Notes: generated from the sequence alone by a model not told the origin. A stretch of DNA of 18,706 nt from JAKVAV01 sp964635965 (GCA_964635965.1 CAZWQX010000078.1:1-18706); one strand, 5' to 3'; positions 6,231-14,453 are shown, numbered from the stretch's first letter. Translations and numbers: made by a program.

Positions 6231-7775
6231 ATGAAATACATCGCCTTAACGGTCCTTCTTTCTTTTTGTGTTATTTCTAAAGCTCAAACCCTCTATGAAA
6301 TTGAATGGGGTTCTGAATATGCCCTCCGAATCGTGGACCACGAATCAGATAGTGAAGGCTACCATTATTTCGCCTGTTTTGCCACTAATCTTGATGTTGA
6401 CAGCACCGTTTCGGTTGTCGTTAAGACCGATCCGAATTTCCTGATTCTCTGGTCAAACTCCTATCAGGTATTTCGAAGAGACGACATCGCCTGCATCACA
6501 TTACTTGAAGACGGTAACCTGGTCGTCGGAGGCACGATGAGACAGGATTTTGCTTTTGAAGTAGGATCATCGATGATCAAGTTGAATCCCGATGGAGAGG
6601 TCATTTGGTACCGTGTTTATCCCGATTCTTTTGACGATCGTATTATCGAGATATTCGAAGAAGATAACGGAGACCTTATTGCCATGGTTAGGAAAGGTGT
6701 GACCAATGAGCCTTCAAAGATTTTGGTAACGAATTCAGAAGGTGTACCTCAAAGTTATGTTGAACTCGGGCTTGACGGTTGGGGGTTGGGATTTGATGAA
6801 GCCATTCGCGATGGAGACACCATTTACGCAATTGGTGATTTATTCAACTCTGACGATGGTGGGGCAATCATTCATGTTGTGGCCCTGACGCCAACTGAAA
6901 TTTTGTGGTGTAAGCGCTATTCTTTTGGTATACCTGCTCAAGGAGCCAAAATTACCAAAACTCCAAACGGACTTGCTCTATTAGGGACTATAAATGATCC
7001 TGAATCAGTATTGAATGGAGTAAATATGGTTGTGCTAAATACCGACAATGATGGCGAAATTATTTGGGCTAAAGAACTATTTCGGGAAGGGAATGGCTTG
7101 TCTGAACTTGCGACGGGCATTGGATATACAGATTCTCAGGAAATTATCTTCTCTTATTTCCTTTTCACGGGAGGTCCCATAGTTTCAGGAATTTCAGGAT
7201 TTGGTTTGGACGGTGAACTTTTCGATCAGTTAGGGATTCAAACTGAATTCGGCACAATAGCAACTTACGGGACTACATTACCCGAAGGCCTCGATTTACT
7301 TTTTGGCAACGATTCAAATGGCAAAGGGCTGGTTATAACCGCTGCAAATAGCGATGTTTGTTCTGGTCAGCTCGCAGGTCTTGATGTAGTCGATATCGAT
7401 GGGGAAACCTTAGATGGAAACGCCACCATTACCGCCATTGAATTTGATTCAGCTCTTCCTGAAATGGACGTAGTGCCTTGGCCCTTAAACCAAAACATTA
7501 ACTGCGCCCTGACAGCGTCGGTTGATGACAATTCATCCGATCTTGGATTAATAATATATCCGAATCCGACCGAAGATTTATTTACTCTCAAATTGAGCGA
7601 GGAAAAAGGTAAGGTTATGATTTACGACTCAAAAGGTTCCATGATAAGGGAATTAATAGATTTTAGGTCGGGCGAATCCATTGATTTGAGTGAATACCCG
7701 AATGGAGTTTACCAGGTGACCTTTCAAGGTGAGAGATCCATCGGAACCATAAAAATCGTCAAGACGGGTTATTAG
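6231..7775 (+). CDS. Secreted protein with T9SS type A sorting domain (paralogue 2)
   Basis: A 514-residue protein with a signal peptide (MKYIALTVLLSFCVISKAQ) and the same layout as the gene before it. The central region repeats motifs such as NLVVGGTMRQ, MIKLNPDGEVIWYRVY and VLNTDNDGEIIWAKELFREG, again suggesting propeller blades. The C-terminus from LGLIIYPNPTEDLFTL to TIKIVKTGY is a T9SS type A sorting domain. The ATG at 6231 is chosen over a TTG at 6189, because only the shorter form starts with a proper signal peptide. It follows the first paralogue by about 60 bp and is probably co-transcribed. The pair most likely arose by tandem duplication followed by divergence. It ends one base before the stop codon of the convergent yccF-like gene. 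Confidence 0.85.
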   Translation: MKYIALTVLLSFCVISKAQTLYEIEWGSEYALRIVDHESDSEGYHYFACFATNLDVDSTVSVVVKTDPNFLILWSNSYQVFRRDDIACITLLEDGNLVVGGTMRQDFAFEVGSSMIKLNPDGEVIWYRVYPDSFDDRIIEIFEEDNGDLIAMVRKGVTNEPSKILVTNSEGVPQSYVELGLDGWGLGFDEAIRDGDTIYAIGDLFNSDDGGAIIHVVALTPTEILWCKRYSFGIPAQGAKITKTPNGLALLGTINDPESVLNGVNMVVLNTDNDGEIIWAKELFREGNGLSELATGIGYTDSQEIIFSYFLFTGGPIVSGISGFGLDGELFDQLGIQTEFGTIATYGTTLPEGLDLLFGNDSNGKGLVITAANSDVCSGQLAGLDVVDIDGETLDGNATITAIEFDSALPEMDVVPWPLNQNINCALTASVDDNSSDLGLIIYPNPTEDLFTLKLSEEKGKVMIYDSKGSMIRELIDFRSGESIDLSEYPNGVYQVTFQGERSIGTIKIVKTGY

Positions 7776-7776
7776 A

Positions 7777-8151
7777 TTATTCAGATACGATATCCTTGCC
7801 GAAGGGAGTCAACGCTAGTCGGGCTAACTTGAAGTGTTGTTGCCCGAAAGGAATGCCTATTATGGTGATGAAAAGGATCACCCCAAATATTAGGTGGGTG
7901 AGAGATATCCAAATTCCACCAATCAAAATCCATATCACGTTGAAGATGATATAAAGGCAGCCACCCGATCTTTCGTGTGTAACTACCTCTTTACCAAAAG
8001 GCCATAGCGCCAAAACGGCAAGTTTCAATGTTTGTATTCCGAATGGTATTCCGACAATCGTAATCATCATCAATACGCTCGAAATGGCATATTCGATGGC
8101 TGTTATTAGCCCTCCGAAGATTAGCCAGATAATATTTCCCAATGTTTTCAC
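7777..8151 (-). CDS. YccF domain-containing inner-membrane protein
   Basis: A 124-residue membrane protein built from two copies of the YccF domain. The first half has GNIIWLIFGG, then ITIVGIPFGIQTLKLAVLAL and WPFGKEV. The second half repeats this as FNVIWILIGG, then ITIIGIPFGQQHFKLARLAL and TPFGKDI. Each half contains two hydrophobic segments. YccF proteins are widespread, small and without an established function. The start is a GTG codon at 8151-8149; no ATG is available at the right place. The gene lies about 50 bp downstream of blh on the same strand and could share its transcript. It converges on the T9SS paralogue pair with a single base between stop codons. Confidence 0.88.
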   Translation of the reverse strand: MKTLGNIIWLIFGGLITAIEYAISSVLMMITIVGIPFGIQTLKLAVLALWPFGKEVVTHERSGGCLYIIFNVIWILIGGIWISLTHLIFGVILFITIIGIPFGQQHFKLARLALTPFGKDIVSE

Positions 8152-8204
8152 AGAACCAAAATAAGATGAACTGCAGCTGTAAAATTGAAAATTGGGATGA
8201 GCGG

Positions 8205-9104
8205 TTAATCCTCTTTATAAAATCGTTCCATTACCACACTGTGGGGAAGAGTGATTACCGAAATAAGAACAAAAACGAGCAGAAGGTTAGACATTGGCAA
8301 AAGCTCCAGCCGAGAGAGCAAGAGTATCAATCCTGAGCCAACCAGGCTAATTACCGAATACGGCAGTAAAAGACCGATGAATTTCTTTGGATTCAGATTG
8401 AAATCTTCTTTTCGCAGAAAAGTGTACTCATCTACCATCACGCGCAAAGAATGAAGAATAACGAAGTAGAGCGTGAAACCTGCCAGGATTGGCAGCAAGT
8501 AGAAGCACACATGAATCAGCGCAAAAACAAATAATTCAACTCCAAGTCTTTGTGGTTTTATTTTGCCGGTAGCAACCTTATAAACCAGAATTCCCAGTGC
8601 CAGCGCCGTAGAGGCAATCAAAAGAATAAAGTGAATCTCCGCATCAAAAACAGGCAGAAAAGTGGTCATATCGGCAATTGATGTATTCAACTCGAGTATC
8701 TCAGCCTGGTTATAATAAATCAGGCCTGACAGAATGGATGTGCCCCACGAGAGATACCAAAGGCGCTTAAACCAAGGATTTCCATCAATATCCGAAAACT
8801 GGGATTGCCCAAAATGATAAGCCGACACCAACAAAAAGGCTACCATGGACACCTTAGGGAAGTATAACCATGCGAGCACGTAGGCAGCGATGGAACCGAG
8901 GTAGGCTGAATAAAAAACCAATGGCTTAATGGTGGTTTTTTTCATCGCCAAAATATGGTCGATTGCCCCGTGAGGTATGCCGAGCAGAGCAATAAGCGCA
9001 ATGGAAATCACCACGTACACATTTGATTCGTAGTTTGGATCACCCGAAAACAATGCCAGACTCAAAAAGAAACCGGCAATAAAGATGAATGTGGTTTTGG
9101 ACAT
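8205..9104 (-). CDS. blh: Brp/Blh family beta-carotene 15,15'-dioxygenase
   Basis: An integral membrane protein of 299 residues of the Brp/Blh family, which cleaves beta-carotene centrally to give two retinal molecules. The family signature GIPHGAIDH (about 42-50, His45 and His50) and the following YHFGQSQF (His97) are present. Further conserved histidines occur in FVILHSLRVM (His219) and TLPHSVVMERF (His288); these are the expected iron-ligand candidates. About seven to nine hydrophobic segments span the protein. In this phylum retinal is normally made for proteorhodopsin-type pumps, but no rhodopsin or carotenoid biosynthesis gene is in the window. It is divergent from the lytic transglycosylase gene. 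A 7-of-8 promoter match, TTAATTTG, lies at 9113-9120, close enough to give a near-leaderless transcript. Confidence 0.9.
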   Translation of the reverse strand: MSKTTFIFIAGFFLSLALFSGDPNYESNVYVVISIALIALLGIPHGAIDHILAMKKTTIKPLVFYSAYLGSIAAYVLAWLYFPKVSMVAFLLVSAYHFGQSQFSDIDGNPWFKRLWYLSWGTSILSGLIYYNQAEILELNTSIADMTTFLPVFDAEIHFILLIASTALALGILVYKVATGKIKPQRLGVELFVFALIHVCFYLLPILAGFTLYFVILHSLRVMVDEYTFLRKEDFNLNPKKFIGLLLPYSVISLVGSGLILLLSRLELLPMSNLLLVFVLISVITLPHSVVMERFYKED

Positions 9105-9182
9105 GGTTTAAACAAATTAACCGATTTTAGATAACATTGTTTGGGCGTTACCATTGCTCATTCCGAATCGTATCTTTCGCTT

Positions 9183-10643
9183 ATGCTTACCAGGCGACTT
9201 CTTTTCTTACTTGTACCACTGGTTCTTTTTTCGTGTTCCAACGAAAAAGGAAATACAGAGGAGACAGATGATCCCGTCTTAAGGAATAGCCTGGGTATCG
9301 ATTTGGAGGAAATAAAGGAGAGAGGGGTGCTCAAAGCAATGACCACTTATAGCGCTACCAGTTATTTCCTTTACCGCGGAGAACCAATGGGCTACGAGTA
9401 CGAAATGCTCAGGCGTTTTGCCGACCATTTGGATGTTGAGCTTGATATCGTCATCACCACGGACATTGATTCTATGTTCGCCCATTTGAATTCGGGGGAA
9501 GTTGACGTTGTAGCCCATGGTTTGGCCATAACCCGCGAACGGATGGAGGAAGTTGCCTTCAGTGACTACCTCTACTTGGTCAAACAAGTTCTCGTGCAAC
9601 GCAAGCCATCCAACTGGCGACAACTTACCCGAACGGGAATACAATCGAAGATTGTCAACGATCCGATTGAGCTTATTGGTGATACGGTATCCGTGAGATT
9701 GAACAGTTCTTACTTTACTCGTTTACAACACTTATCAGATGAGTTGGGTGGTGAAATAATCATCGATACGCTTCCCGGACATTGGTCTACCGAAGAAATC
9801 ATCCAGATGGTGGTTGATGAGGAGGTAGATTTTACCATCGCAGATAATAACCTCGCTTCGATCAATGCATCGTACCACCCTGAACTGGATGTGAGTGTTC
9901 CCATCAGCTTTTCACAGCGAATAGGCTGGGCTGTTCGTCCCGATGCCGAGAATCTTTTGACTGCCATGAACGAGTGGATATCGGGTATGAAAAAAAGGAA
10001 TGACTATTACGTGATTTACAACAAGTATTTCAAGAACAAACGCAATTACAAGCGACGTGTGAAGAGCGAGTTCTTCAGCATCAACAACGATAGGATCAGT
10101 GAGTACGATGAATTAGTAAAACTTTACGCCGAGGAGATCAATTGGGATTGGCGTCTACTGTCAGCATTGATTTATCAAGAATCCAAATTTCGCCCTGAAG
10201 CCTCTTCCTGGGCGGATGCCCAAGGGTTGATGCAGATCATGCCGGCAACGGCGGCTGATTTAGGAATTGAAGACCGAACGGATCCCGAACAGAGCTTGAG
10301 AGGTGGAACGCAATATTTGAATCAATTGAGTGCTGAATTTGAGAACATTCCCGACAGTTTGGAACGCATTAAATTTACCATGGCCGCTTTTAATGCCGGT
10401 TTAGGACATGTTTTTGACGCGCGGAGATTGGCCGAAAAGCGGGGTTTAAATCCCGATGTCTGGGATCAAAATGTGGCCGAAGCCATGCTCAGTTTAAACC
10501 TTCCTAAGAACTACCAAGACCCTGTTGTGTACTACGGATACGTTCGAGGGATTGAGCCATATACCTATGTTTCTCAAATATTTGAGCGCTATGGCCATTA
10601 CAAAAGGTTCATAGAATCTTCGTCGATTGAGAAGAGTAGTTGA
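9183..10643 (+). CDS. mltF: MltF-type membrane-bound lytic murein transglycosylase, lipoprotein
   Basis: A 486-residue lipoprotein that cleaves the glycan strand of peptidoglycan to give 1,6-anhydro-muropeptides. The lipobox VLFSC puts the acylated cysteine at residue 18. A periplasmic solute-binding (SBP_bac_3-like) domain fills about residues 40-280, with motifs such as GYEYEMLRRFADHL and LAITRERMEEVAFSDYL. A lysozyme-like SLT domain follows: ALIYQESKF with catalytic Glu333, then GLMQIMPATA and FTMAAFNAGLGHV. This two-domain order defines MltF. The ATG at 9183 is preferred over an upstream TTG at 9141, because it places the lipobox correctly. In MltF the first domain modulates the catalytic one, so ligand-dependent control of wall turnover is plausible but not shown here. 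Confidence 0.93.
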   Translation: MLTRRLLFLLVPLVLFSCSNEKGNTEETDDPVLRNSLGIDLEEIKERGVLKAMTTYSATSYFLYRGEPMGYEYEMLRRFADHLDVELDIVITTDIDSMFAHLNSGEVDVVAHGLAITRERMEEVAFSDYLYLVKQVLVQRKPSNWRQLTRTGIQSKIVNDPIELIGDTVSVRLNSSYFTRLQHLSDELGGEIIIDTLPGHWSTEEIIQMVVDEEVDFTIADNNLASINASYHPELDVSVPISFSQRIGWAVRPDAENLLTAMNEWISGMKKRNDYYVIYNKYFKNKRNYKRRVKSEFFSINNDRISEYDELVKLYAEEINWDWRLLSALIYQESKFRPEASSWADAQGLMQIMPATAADLGIEDRTDPEQSLRGGTQYLNQLSAEFENIPDSLERIKFTMAAFNAGLGHVFDARRLAEKRGLNPDVWDQNVAEAMLSLNLPKNYQDPVVYYGYVRGIEPYTYVSQIFERYGHYKRFIESSSIEKSS

Positions 10644-10670
10644 ACACTCGGGCTGAATTTTGCACATTTG
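10640..10670 (+). promoter_or_regulatory. Candidate promoter for the tandem esterase-like genes
   Basis: CACATTTG (10663-10670) differs from TAnnTTTG at one informative base, and TTG (10640-10642, overlapping the mltF stop codon) lies 20 bp upstream, within the normal spacing. The leader to the ATG at 10694 would be about 18 nt. Confidence 0.45.
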
Positions 10671-10693
10671 TCTCCAAATTAACCAATTAGTCC

Positions 10694-11779
10694 ATGAAAT
10701 TTCGATCGATCGCATTGGCGTCAATTCTTCTATTCGGATGCCACACCATCACGGTAACACAGTCTCCCGACTCAGGAAATAAGCCACCTAAGCAGCCCAC
10801 ACAACCTGCTCCACCAAGTTCATCCTCGGGGTTTTCCTTAAATTTTGGGAATTCACCTGTTCCTTTGGGGAATATCAAAGCTCAGTGCGCAACGAATGTG
10901 CAGTATGGCAGCCACAAGCGAAATGTTTTTGACATTTGGTTACCTGAAAGTTCAGAGCCTACACCTCTGGTAATTTTTGTTCACGGAGGTGGTTTCACAT
11001 CCGGAGATAAATCGAAAGCTTATGGCCGCGATTTGGCTATCGGCATCAGTCCGAAACAGATCAAATTTCTTCTTCGAAACAAAGTTGCTTTCGCTTCCAT
11101 CAATTACCGCTTGCTCGAAAACGAAGAAACGGAAGGCGTTATTAAAAGTTTAGGTGACATAAAGTATGCCCTTCAATACATGAGACACCACGCGGCAGAC
11201 ATGAATATTGATGCCGAGCGCGTTGGGTTGGTGGGTTCTTCAGGAGGAGCGGGGTCCTCCCTATGGATTGGTTTTTCCGATGACATGGCCGATCCGAATA
11301 ATTCAGACCCCGTATTGCGCGAGTCAACCAGGGTTCAGGCCTGTGCTGCTTTGGCCACTCAAAGCACATACGACCTCATGCGGTGGGAAACAGATGTATT
11401 CCCGAACAATATGTTTTCCATGGAACAGATTAAAAATACGCCCCTAGAGGAGCGGTTGGTCAAATTTTATGGAATAAACTCCTACGCACAATTGGAAAGT
11501 GACCGCATAAAAAAATACAGAAAAGACGTTGACATGCTGGCGGAAATCACTTCGGATGATCCGCCCGTTTACATCTACAACAAGCGAGAGTACGCAATCA
11601 CGAAGGAGCCAAAGAAGGCTGTTTCTGATCTGCTTCATTCACCTTATCACACGGTCGCCCTTCGCAAAGGAATGGACGAAGTGGGTGTAAGACATGAAAT
11701 TTTTCTGAAAGCTGAAGGAAATAACCCCAAGGAGGGGCAAATGCCTGTAGACTTTTTGCTGCGTGAACTCAAGAATTAA
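10694..11779 (+). CDS. Alpha/beta hydrolase (esterase-like) lipoprotein, copy 1
   Basis: A 361-residue lipoprotein with lipobox LLFGC (Cys16) and a Pro/Ser-rich linker at about 25-50. The fold is that of the carboxylesterase/BD-FAE-like alpha/beta hydrolases. The oxyanion-hole motif HGGGF is at about 97-101, NYRL follows, and the nucleophile elbow GSSGG holds Ser183. After the DDPPVYIYN strand, where the acid and histidine usually follow, the sequence instead has HSPYHTVALRKGMDE (His315, His319) and ends KAEGNNPKEGQMPVDF. No histidine occupies the usual C-terminal position, so the triad is either rearranged or incomplete. It is followed after 7 bp by a paralogue with the same features. It is probably anchored to the outer membrane or periplasm. 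The substrate is unknown; an ester of a polysaccharide or lipid is a guess. Confidence 0.82.
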   Translation: MKFRSIALASILLFGCHTITVTQSPDSGNKPPKQPTQPAPPSSSSGFSLNFGNSPVPLGNIKAQCATNVQYGSHKRNVFDIWLPESSEPTPLVIFVHGGGFTSGDKSKAYGRDLAIGISPKQIKFLLRNKVAFASINYRLLENEETEGVIKSLGDIKYALQYMRHHAADMNIDAERVGLVGSSGGAGSSLWIGFSDDMADPNNSDPVLRESTRVQACAALATQSTYDLMRWETDVFPNNMFSMEQIKNTPLEERLVKFYGINSYAQLESDRIKKYRKDVDMLAEITSDDPPVYIYNKREYAITKEPKKAVSDLLHSPYHTVALRKGMDEVGVRHEIFLKAEGNNPKEGQMPVDFLLRELKN

Positions 11780-11786
11780 GCTATCA

Positions 11787-12854
11787 ATGAAGAAAGCAGC
11801 GAGTATCTGTTTTCTAAGCGCCATTCTCCTTTGGGGATGTGAGGATGCACCACACTTTGCCGATTTTCCTATCGAGGAATTTGGTGAGATCAGTTCTCCT
11901 GAATCTTTTGACCTGAGCATTAAGGATTCTCCCATAGACTTGAAAGGAGCAAACGCCCGCTTTGCTGCTGATGTGGCATACGGCAGGTTTGGGTTAAACG
12001 CTTTCGACATCTGGATGCCTGAAAGCGAGGTTCCCACTCCGTTGGTTTTGTTTTTTCACGGGGGTGGATTTACCAAAGGAGACAAGTCAAAAGTCTATAA
12101 ACACGATACGGAGATAGGCATCGGAATTGAGCAGATTCAAACCCTCGTTCAAAACAATGTAGCCTTTGCAACGGTGAATTATCGCTTATTGTATGAAGGT
12201 GATAAGCAAGGAGTCATCAGGCCTCTTAATGATGCCAAGTATGCTCTTCAATTCATTCGGCATCACCACAAAGATCTGAATATTGATCCTGCGCGAATTG
12301 CCCTCACCGGAGTTTCGGCAGGGGCCGGAGCTTGTCTTTGGGTTGGATTGTCTGACGACATGGCCGACTCCACCCATACGGATCCCGTTTTGCGGGAATC
12401 TACCCGCGTCAAGGGTTTGGCCCTTTTCGCGACTCAGAGTACCTATGATGCTAACAAATGGAATGAGGAAGTTCTCCCGCCTGAGATAACCGATATTAGT
12501 GGAAACGCAAAGGAGCAATTCAACAAAAGTCTGCTCAGATTTTACGGCATTGAATCCATTGAAGAACTCGAGACAGAGGAATTGAAGGAATACTGTAAAA
12601 AGGTTGAAATGCTATCATTCATTTCACCCGATGATCCTCCCGTTTACATTTTCAACAAGCAAGATTTTGAGCCTGCCTGGCCTTGGCACACAATCCCAAA
12701 CATCTATCATTCGCCATACCACAGTGTTGCCCTGCGGAAAAATCTGATCGAACAAAACGTTCCGCACGAAGTATTCATTGTGGCCGAAGACGGAAAAAAA
12801 CCCGGTAAAGGTCAGATGCCTGAGGACTTTCTGATCAAGGTGCTAAATCAGTAG
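11787..12854 (+). CDS. Alpha/beta hydrolase (esterase-like) lipoprotein, copy 2
   Basis: A 355-residue tandem paralogue of the gene before it, in the same operon (7-bp gap). The lipobox LLWGC gives Cys18. HGGGF is at about 91-95 and the nucleophile elbow GVSAG holds Ser177. The block SDDMADxxxxDPVLRESTRV is shared almost unchanged between the two copies. The C-terminal HSPYHSVALRKNL block (His308, His312) is also shared, and the canonical C-terminal histidine is again absent from EVFIVAEDGKKPGKGQMP. The ATG at 11787 is chosen over an upstream non-ATG start at 11763, because it begins a proper lipoprotein signal and avoids overlap. The gene converges on paaD, and a hairpin spans both stop codons. 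Confidence 0.82.
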   Translation: MKKAASICFLSAILLWGCEDAPHFADFPIEEFGEISSPESFDLSIKDSPIDLKGANARFAADVAYGRFGLNAFDIWMPESEVPTPLVLFFHGGGFTKGDKSKVYKHDTEIGIGIEQIQTLVQNNVAFATVNYRLLYEGDKQGVIRPLNDAKYALQFIRHHHKDLNIDPARIALTGVSAGAGACLWVGLSDDMADSTHTDPVLRESTRVKGLALFATQSTYDANKWNEEVLPPEITDISGNAKEQFNKSLLRFYGIESIEELETEELKEYCKKVEMLSFISPDDPPVYIFNKQDFEPAWPWHTIPNIYHSPYHSVALRKNLIEQNVPHEVFIVAEDGKKPGKGQMPEDFLIKVLNQ

Positions 12855-12866
12855 GCCACTGATTTA
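12844..12866. terminator. Hairpin spanning both convergent stop codons (possible bidirectional terminator)
   Basis: TAAATCAGT (12844-12852) and ACTGATTTA (12858-12866) form a perfect 9-bp stem with a 5-nt AGGCC loop. The stem overlaps the stop codon of the rightward esterase gene (12852-12854) and that of the leftward paaD (12864-12866). Neither side has a strong T-run, so intrinsic termination is uncertain. A role in protecting mRNA 3' ends is an alternative. Confidence 0.5.
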
Positions 12867-13358
12867 AATACATTTAAAGTAATCGAAGGGTTCATGGCAA
12901 TCATCACACTTATACATTGCCTTGCAAGCGGTGCTGCCAAACTGTGAAATAAGCGAGGTGCTTTCGCTCTTACACCTAGGGCATCTCACCACTTTTGATT
13001 TACCCAGGAGAGCATTTTTATCTGCGGTAGTTTCAGCGGGAGGAGCTATACCATATTGCTCCAACTTTCTACGTCCTTCTTTGGTCATCCAGTCCGTGGT
13101 CCATGCAGGCGAAATTCGAGATTCAACGACAACTTCTTTCCCCGCAGCCTGCAGTGTTTCTTTTACTTCACGTTCAATGGTATCCATTGCCGGACATCCC
13201 GAATAAGTGGGGGTAATGATCACTTTTATTTCGCCTGAATCAGTTATTTGCACGTCGCGCAAGATGCCCAGGTCTCTGACGGATAAAACGGGAATTTCCG
13301 GATCTTTTACTTTTTCCAGAATGCGGTAAATCTCAGCTATTTGGGACTGATCTACCAT
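12864..13358 (-). CDS. paaD: 1,2-phenylacetyl-CoA epoxidase subunit PaaD
   Basis: A 164-residue protein with an N-terminal MIP18/DUF59 domain (KVKDPEIPVLSVRDLGI at about 17-32, TYSGCPAMD with Cys55). A C-terminal zinc-ribbon-like segment has CPRC (Cys126, Cys129), then CDDC (Cys151, Cys154) and a last Cys163. PaaD is required for epoxidase function and is thought to help assemble or insert metal centres, by analogy with other DUF59 proteins. It is the last gene of the paaABCD operon. Its ATG overlaps the paaC stop codon (shared bases 13352-13358), which indicates translational coupling. No paaE follows; the next gene is on the other strand. Confidence 0.93.
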   Translation of the reverse strand: MVDQSQIAEIYRILEKVKDPEIPVLSVRDLGILRDVQITDSGEIKVIITPTYSGCPAMDTIEREVKETLQAAGKEVVVESRISPAWTTDWMTKEGRRKLEQYGIAPPAETTADKNALLGKSKVVRCPRCKSESTSLISQFGSTACKAMYKCDDCHEPFDYFKCI

Positions 13359-14113
13359 TTGGCTTCGGGCATCATTCTCGGAAGGTATTGAAGCTCTGCC
13401 AAGATGTAGCCAAGGTATTCCGTATGTCGCCCTAAGCGACTACCTGTCGCCATGTATCCTTTAGTGTCAGGCACAGTCAATGTGGCTTTATCCAATGCAG
13501 ACATCACATCCTTTTCCCACAAAGATTTTATTTCATTCAAATCAGGAACAAATCCTTCACTGATAAGAACTTCATCCGCCTCGGTCATTTCGAAAAGCTC
13601 TCCCGTGTACTCCCAAAGCAGATTAACGGCATGCTGCATCCTTTGATGACTTTCTTCCGTTCCGTCTCCGAGTCTTACCACAAAGTCAGAGCTAAGTTCT
13701 CGGTGATAGGTTACTTCTTTAATGCTCTTTAAGGCAAAAGCTTGGAGAAACTCGTTTTTGCTTGTTTTCAGTCCATTGAGGAGGTGGAAATAAAAGCAGT
13801 CGAAAAAGAATTGACGCGTAATGGTTTGGGCAAAATCACCGTTGTCCATTTCAACCAACAGGTTGTTTCGAAATTGGAATTCGTTTCGATGGAAGGCCAA
13901 ATCATCTTCTGTACGTCCGTTTCCTTCGACGTTACCGGCTTCTGTCAGAGCCATTCGCGCCTGACCTATCAAGTCGAGCGCTACGTTCGTAAGGGCAATA
14001 TCGCTCTCCAGTTGGTGGGCATGACCGCACCATTCACCCAGTCTCTGTCCGAGAATGAGGGCGTTATCACCCAATCGAATCAGGTATTGAAACAGTGCTT
14101 CTTGGGTTGTCAT
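13352..14113 (-). CDS. paaC: 1,2-phenylacetyl-CoA epoxidase subunit PaaC
   Basis: A 253-residue ferritin-like subunit, close to the usual length of about 250. It forms the structural partner of the catalytic PaaA in the multicomponent monooxygenase that epoxidises the ring of phenylacetyl-CoA. Recognisable segments are YLIRLGDNALILGQRL near the N-terminus, LTNVALDLIGQAR at about 41-53, the FHRNEFQFRNNLLVE stretch, and EVTYHRELSSDFVVRLGDGT in the second helical pair. The start is an ATG at 14113, one base after the paaB stop codon. In characterised systems PaaC lacks a functional di-iron site; I did not try to verify that here. Confidence 0.95.
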   Translation of the reverse strand: MTTQEALFQYLIRLGDNALILGQRLGEWCGHAHQLESDIALTNVALDLIGQARMALTEAGNVEGNGRTEDDLAFHRNEFQFRNNLLVEMDNGDFAQTITRQFFFDCFYFHLLNGLKTSKNEFLQAFALKSIKEVTYHRELSSDFVVRLGDGTEESHQRMQHAVNLLWEYTGELFEMTEADEVLISEGFVPDLNEIKSLWEKDVMSALDKATLTVPDTKGYMATGSRLGRHTEYLGYILAELQYLPRMMPEAKW

Positions 14114-14114
14114 A

Positions 14115-14420
14115 TCACAAGTATTTCACCCCTTCGGGTATGGTGTAGAAAGTGGGGTGGCGGTAGGGTTTGTCGTCCGCAGGGTCAAAAAACGACTCGG
14201 CTTCTTCTTCCGTTGTTGCTGCAATAGCGTTTGAAGGCACTACCCAGATGCTAACTCCTTCGCGGCGACGTGTGTAAACATCTCTCGCCGCTTTTAAGGC
14301 CATTTCGGCATCGTGTGCATGGACGCTCCCTGAATGCTTATGGGGAATTCCAGGTTTGGCTTGAACAAATACTTCCCAAAGAATTCCTTGTTCGCTTTCG
14401 TTCATTTGATCTTCAGACAT
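14115..14420 (-). CDS. paaB: 1,2-phenylacetyl-CoA epoxidase subunit PaaB
   Basis: A 101-residue small subunit (typical length about 95). The family pattern is clear: LWEVFVQAKPGIPHKHSGSV, then AHDAEMALKAARDVYTRR, the EGVSIWVVPSNAI strand, and the C-terminal DPADDKPYRHPTFY. PaaB bridges PaaA-PaaC units and is essential for the complex. The ATG at 14420 is preceded, within 13 bp, by a short tandem heptad repeat that fills part of the paaA-paaB gap. The paaC start follows its stop after one base. Confidence 0.95.
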   Translation of the reverse strand: MSEDQMNESEQGILWEVFVQAKPGIPHKHSGSVHAHDAEMALKAARDVYTRRREGVSIWVVPSNAIAATTEEEAESFFDPADDKPYRHPTFYTIPEGVKYL

Positions 14421-14453
14421 TTTAGTAGATAGTGTTTAGTAGATAGTAGATGG
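14421..14453 (-). repeat. Heptad-period tandem repeat between paaA and paaB
   Basis: The 13-mer TTTAGTAGATAGT occurs at 14421-14433 and again at 14435-14447, a 14-bp period that equals two 7-mers (TTTAGTA GATAGTG, TTTAGTA GATAGTA, then GATGGTC). On the paa sense strand it reads CTATCTACTAAACA and runs directly into the paaB ATG. It lies in the leader region of paaB, inside the operon. A separate 10-bp palindrome, GTCTGCAGAC, is at 14467-14476. Confidence 0.8.

Noticed and set aside
9141..9182. N-terminal extension of the lytic transglycosylase from a TTG codon
   Set aside because: It would bury the lipoprotein signal; the ATG at 9183 gives a regular lipobox at residue 18.
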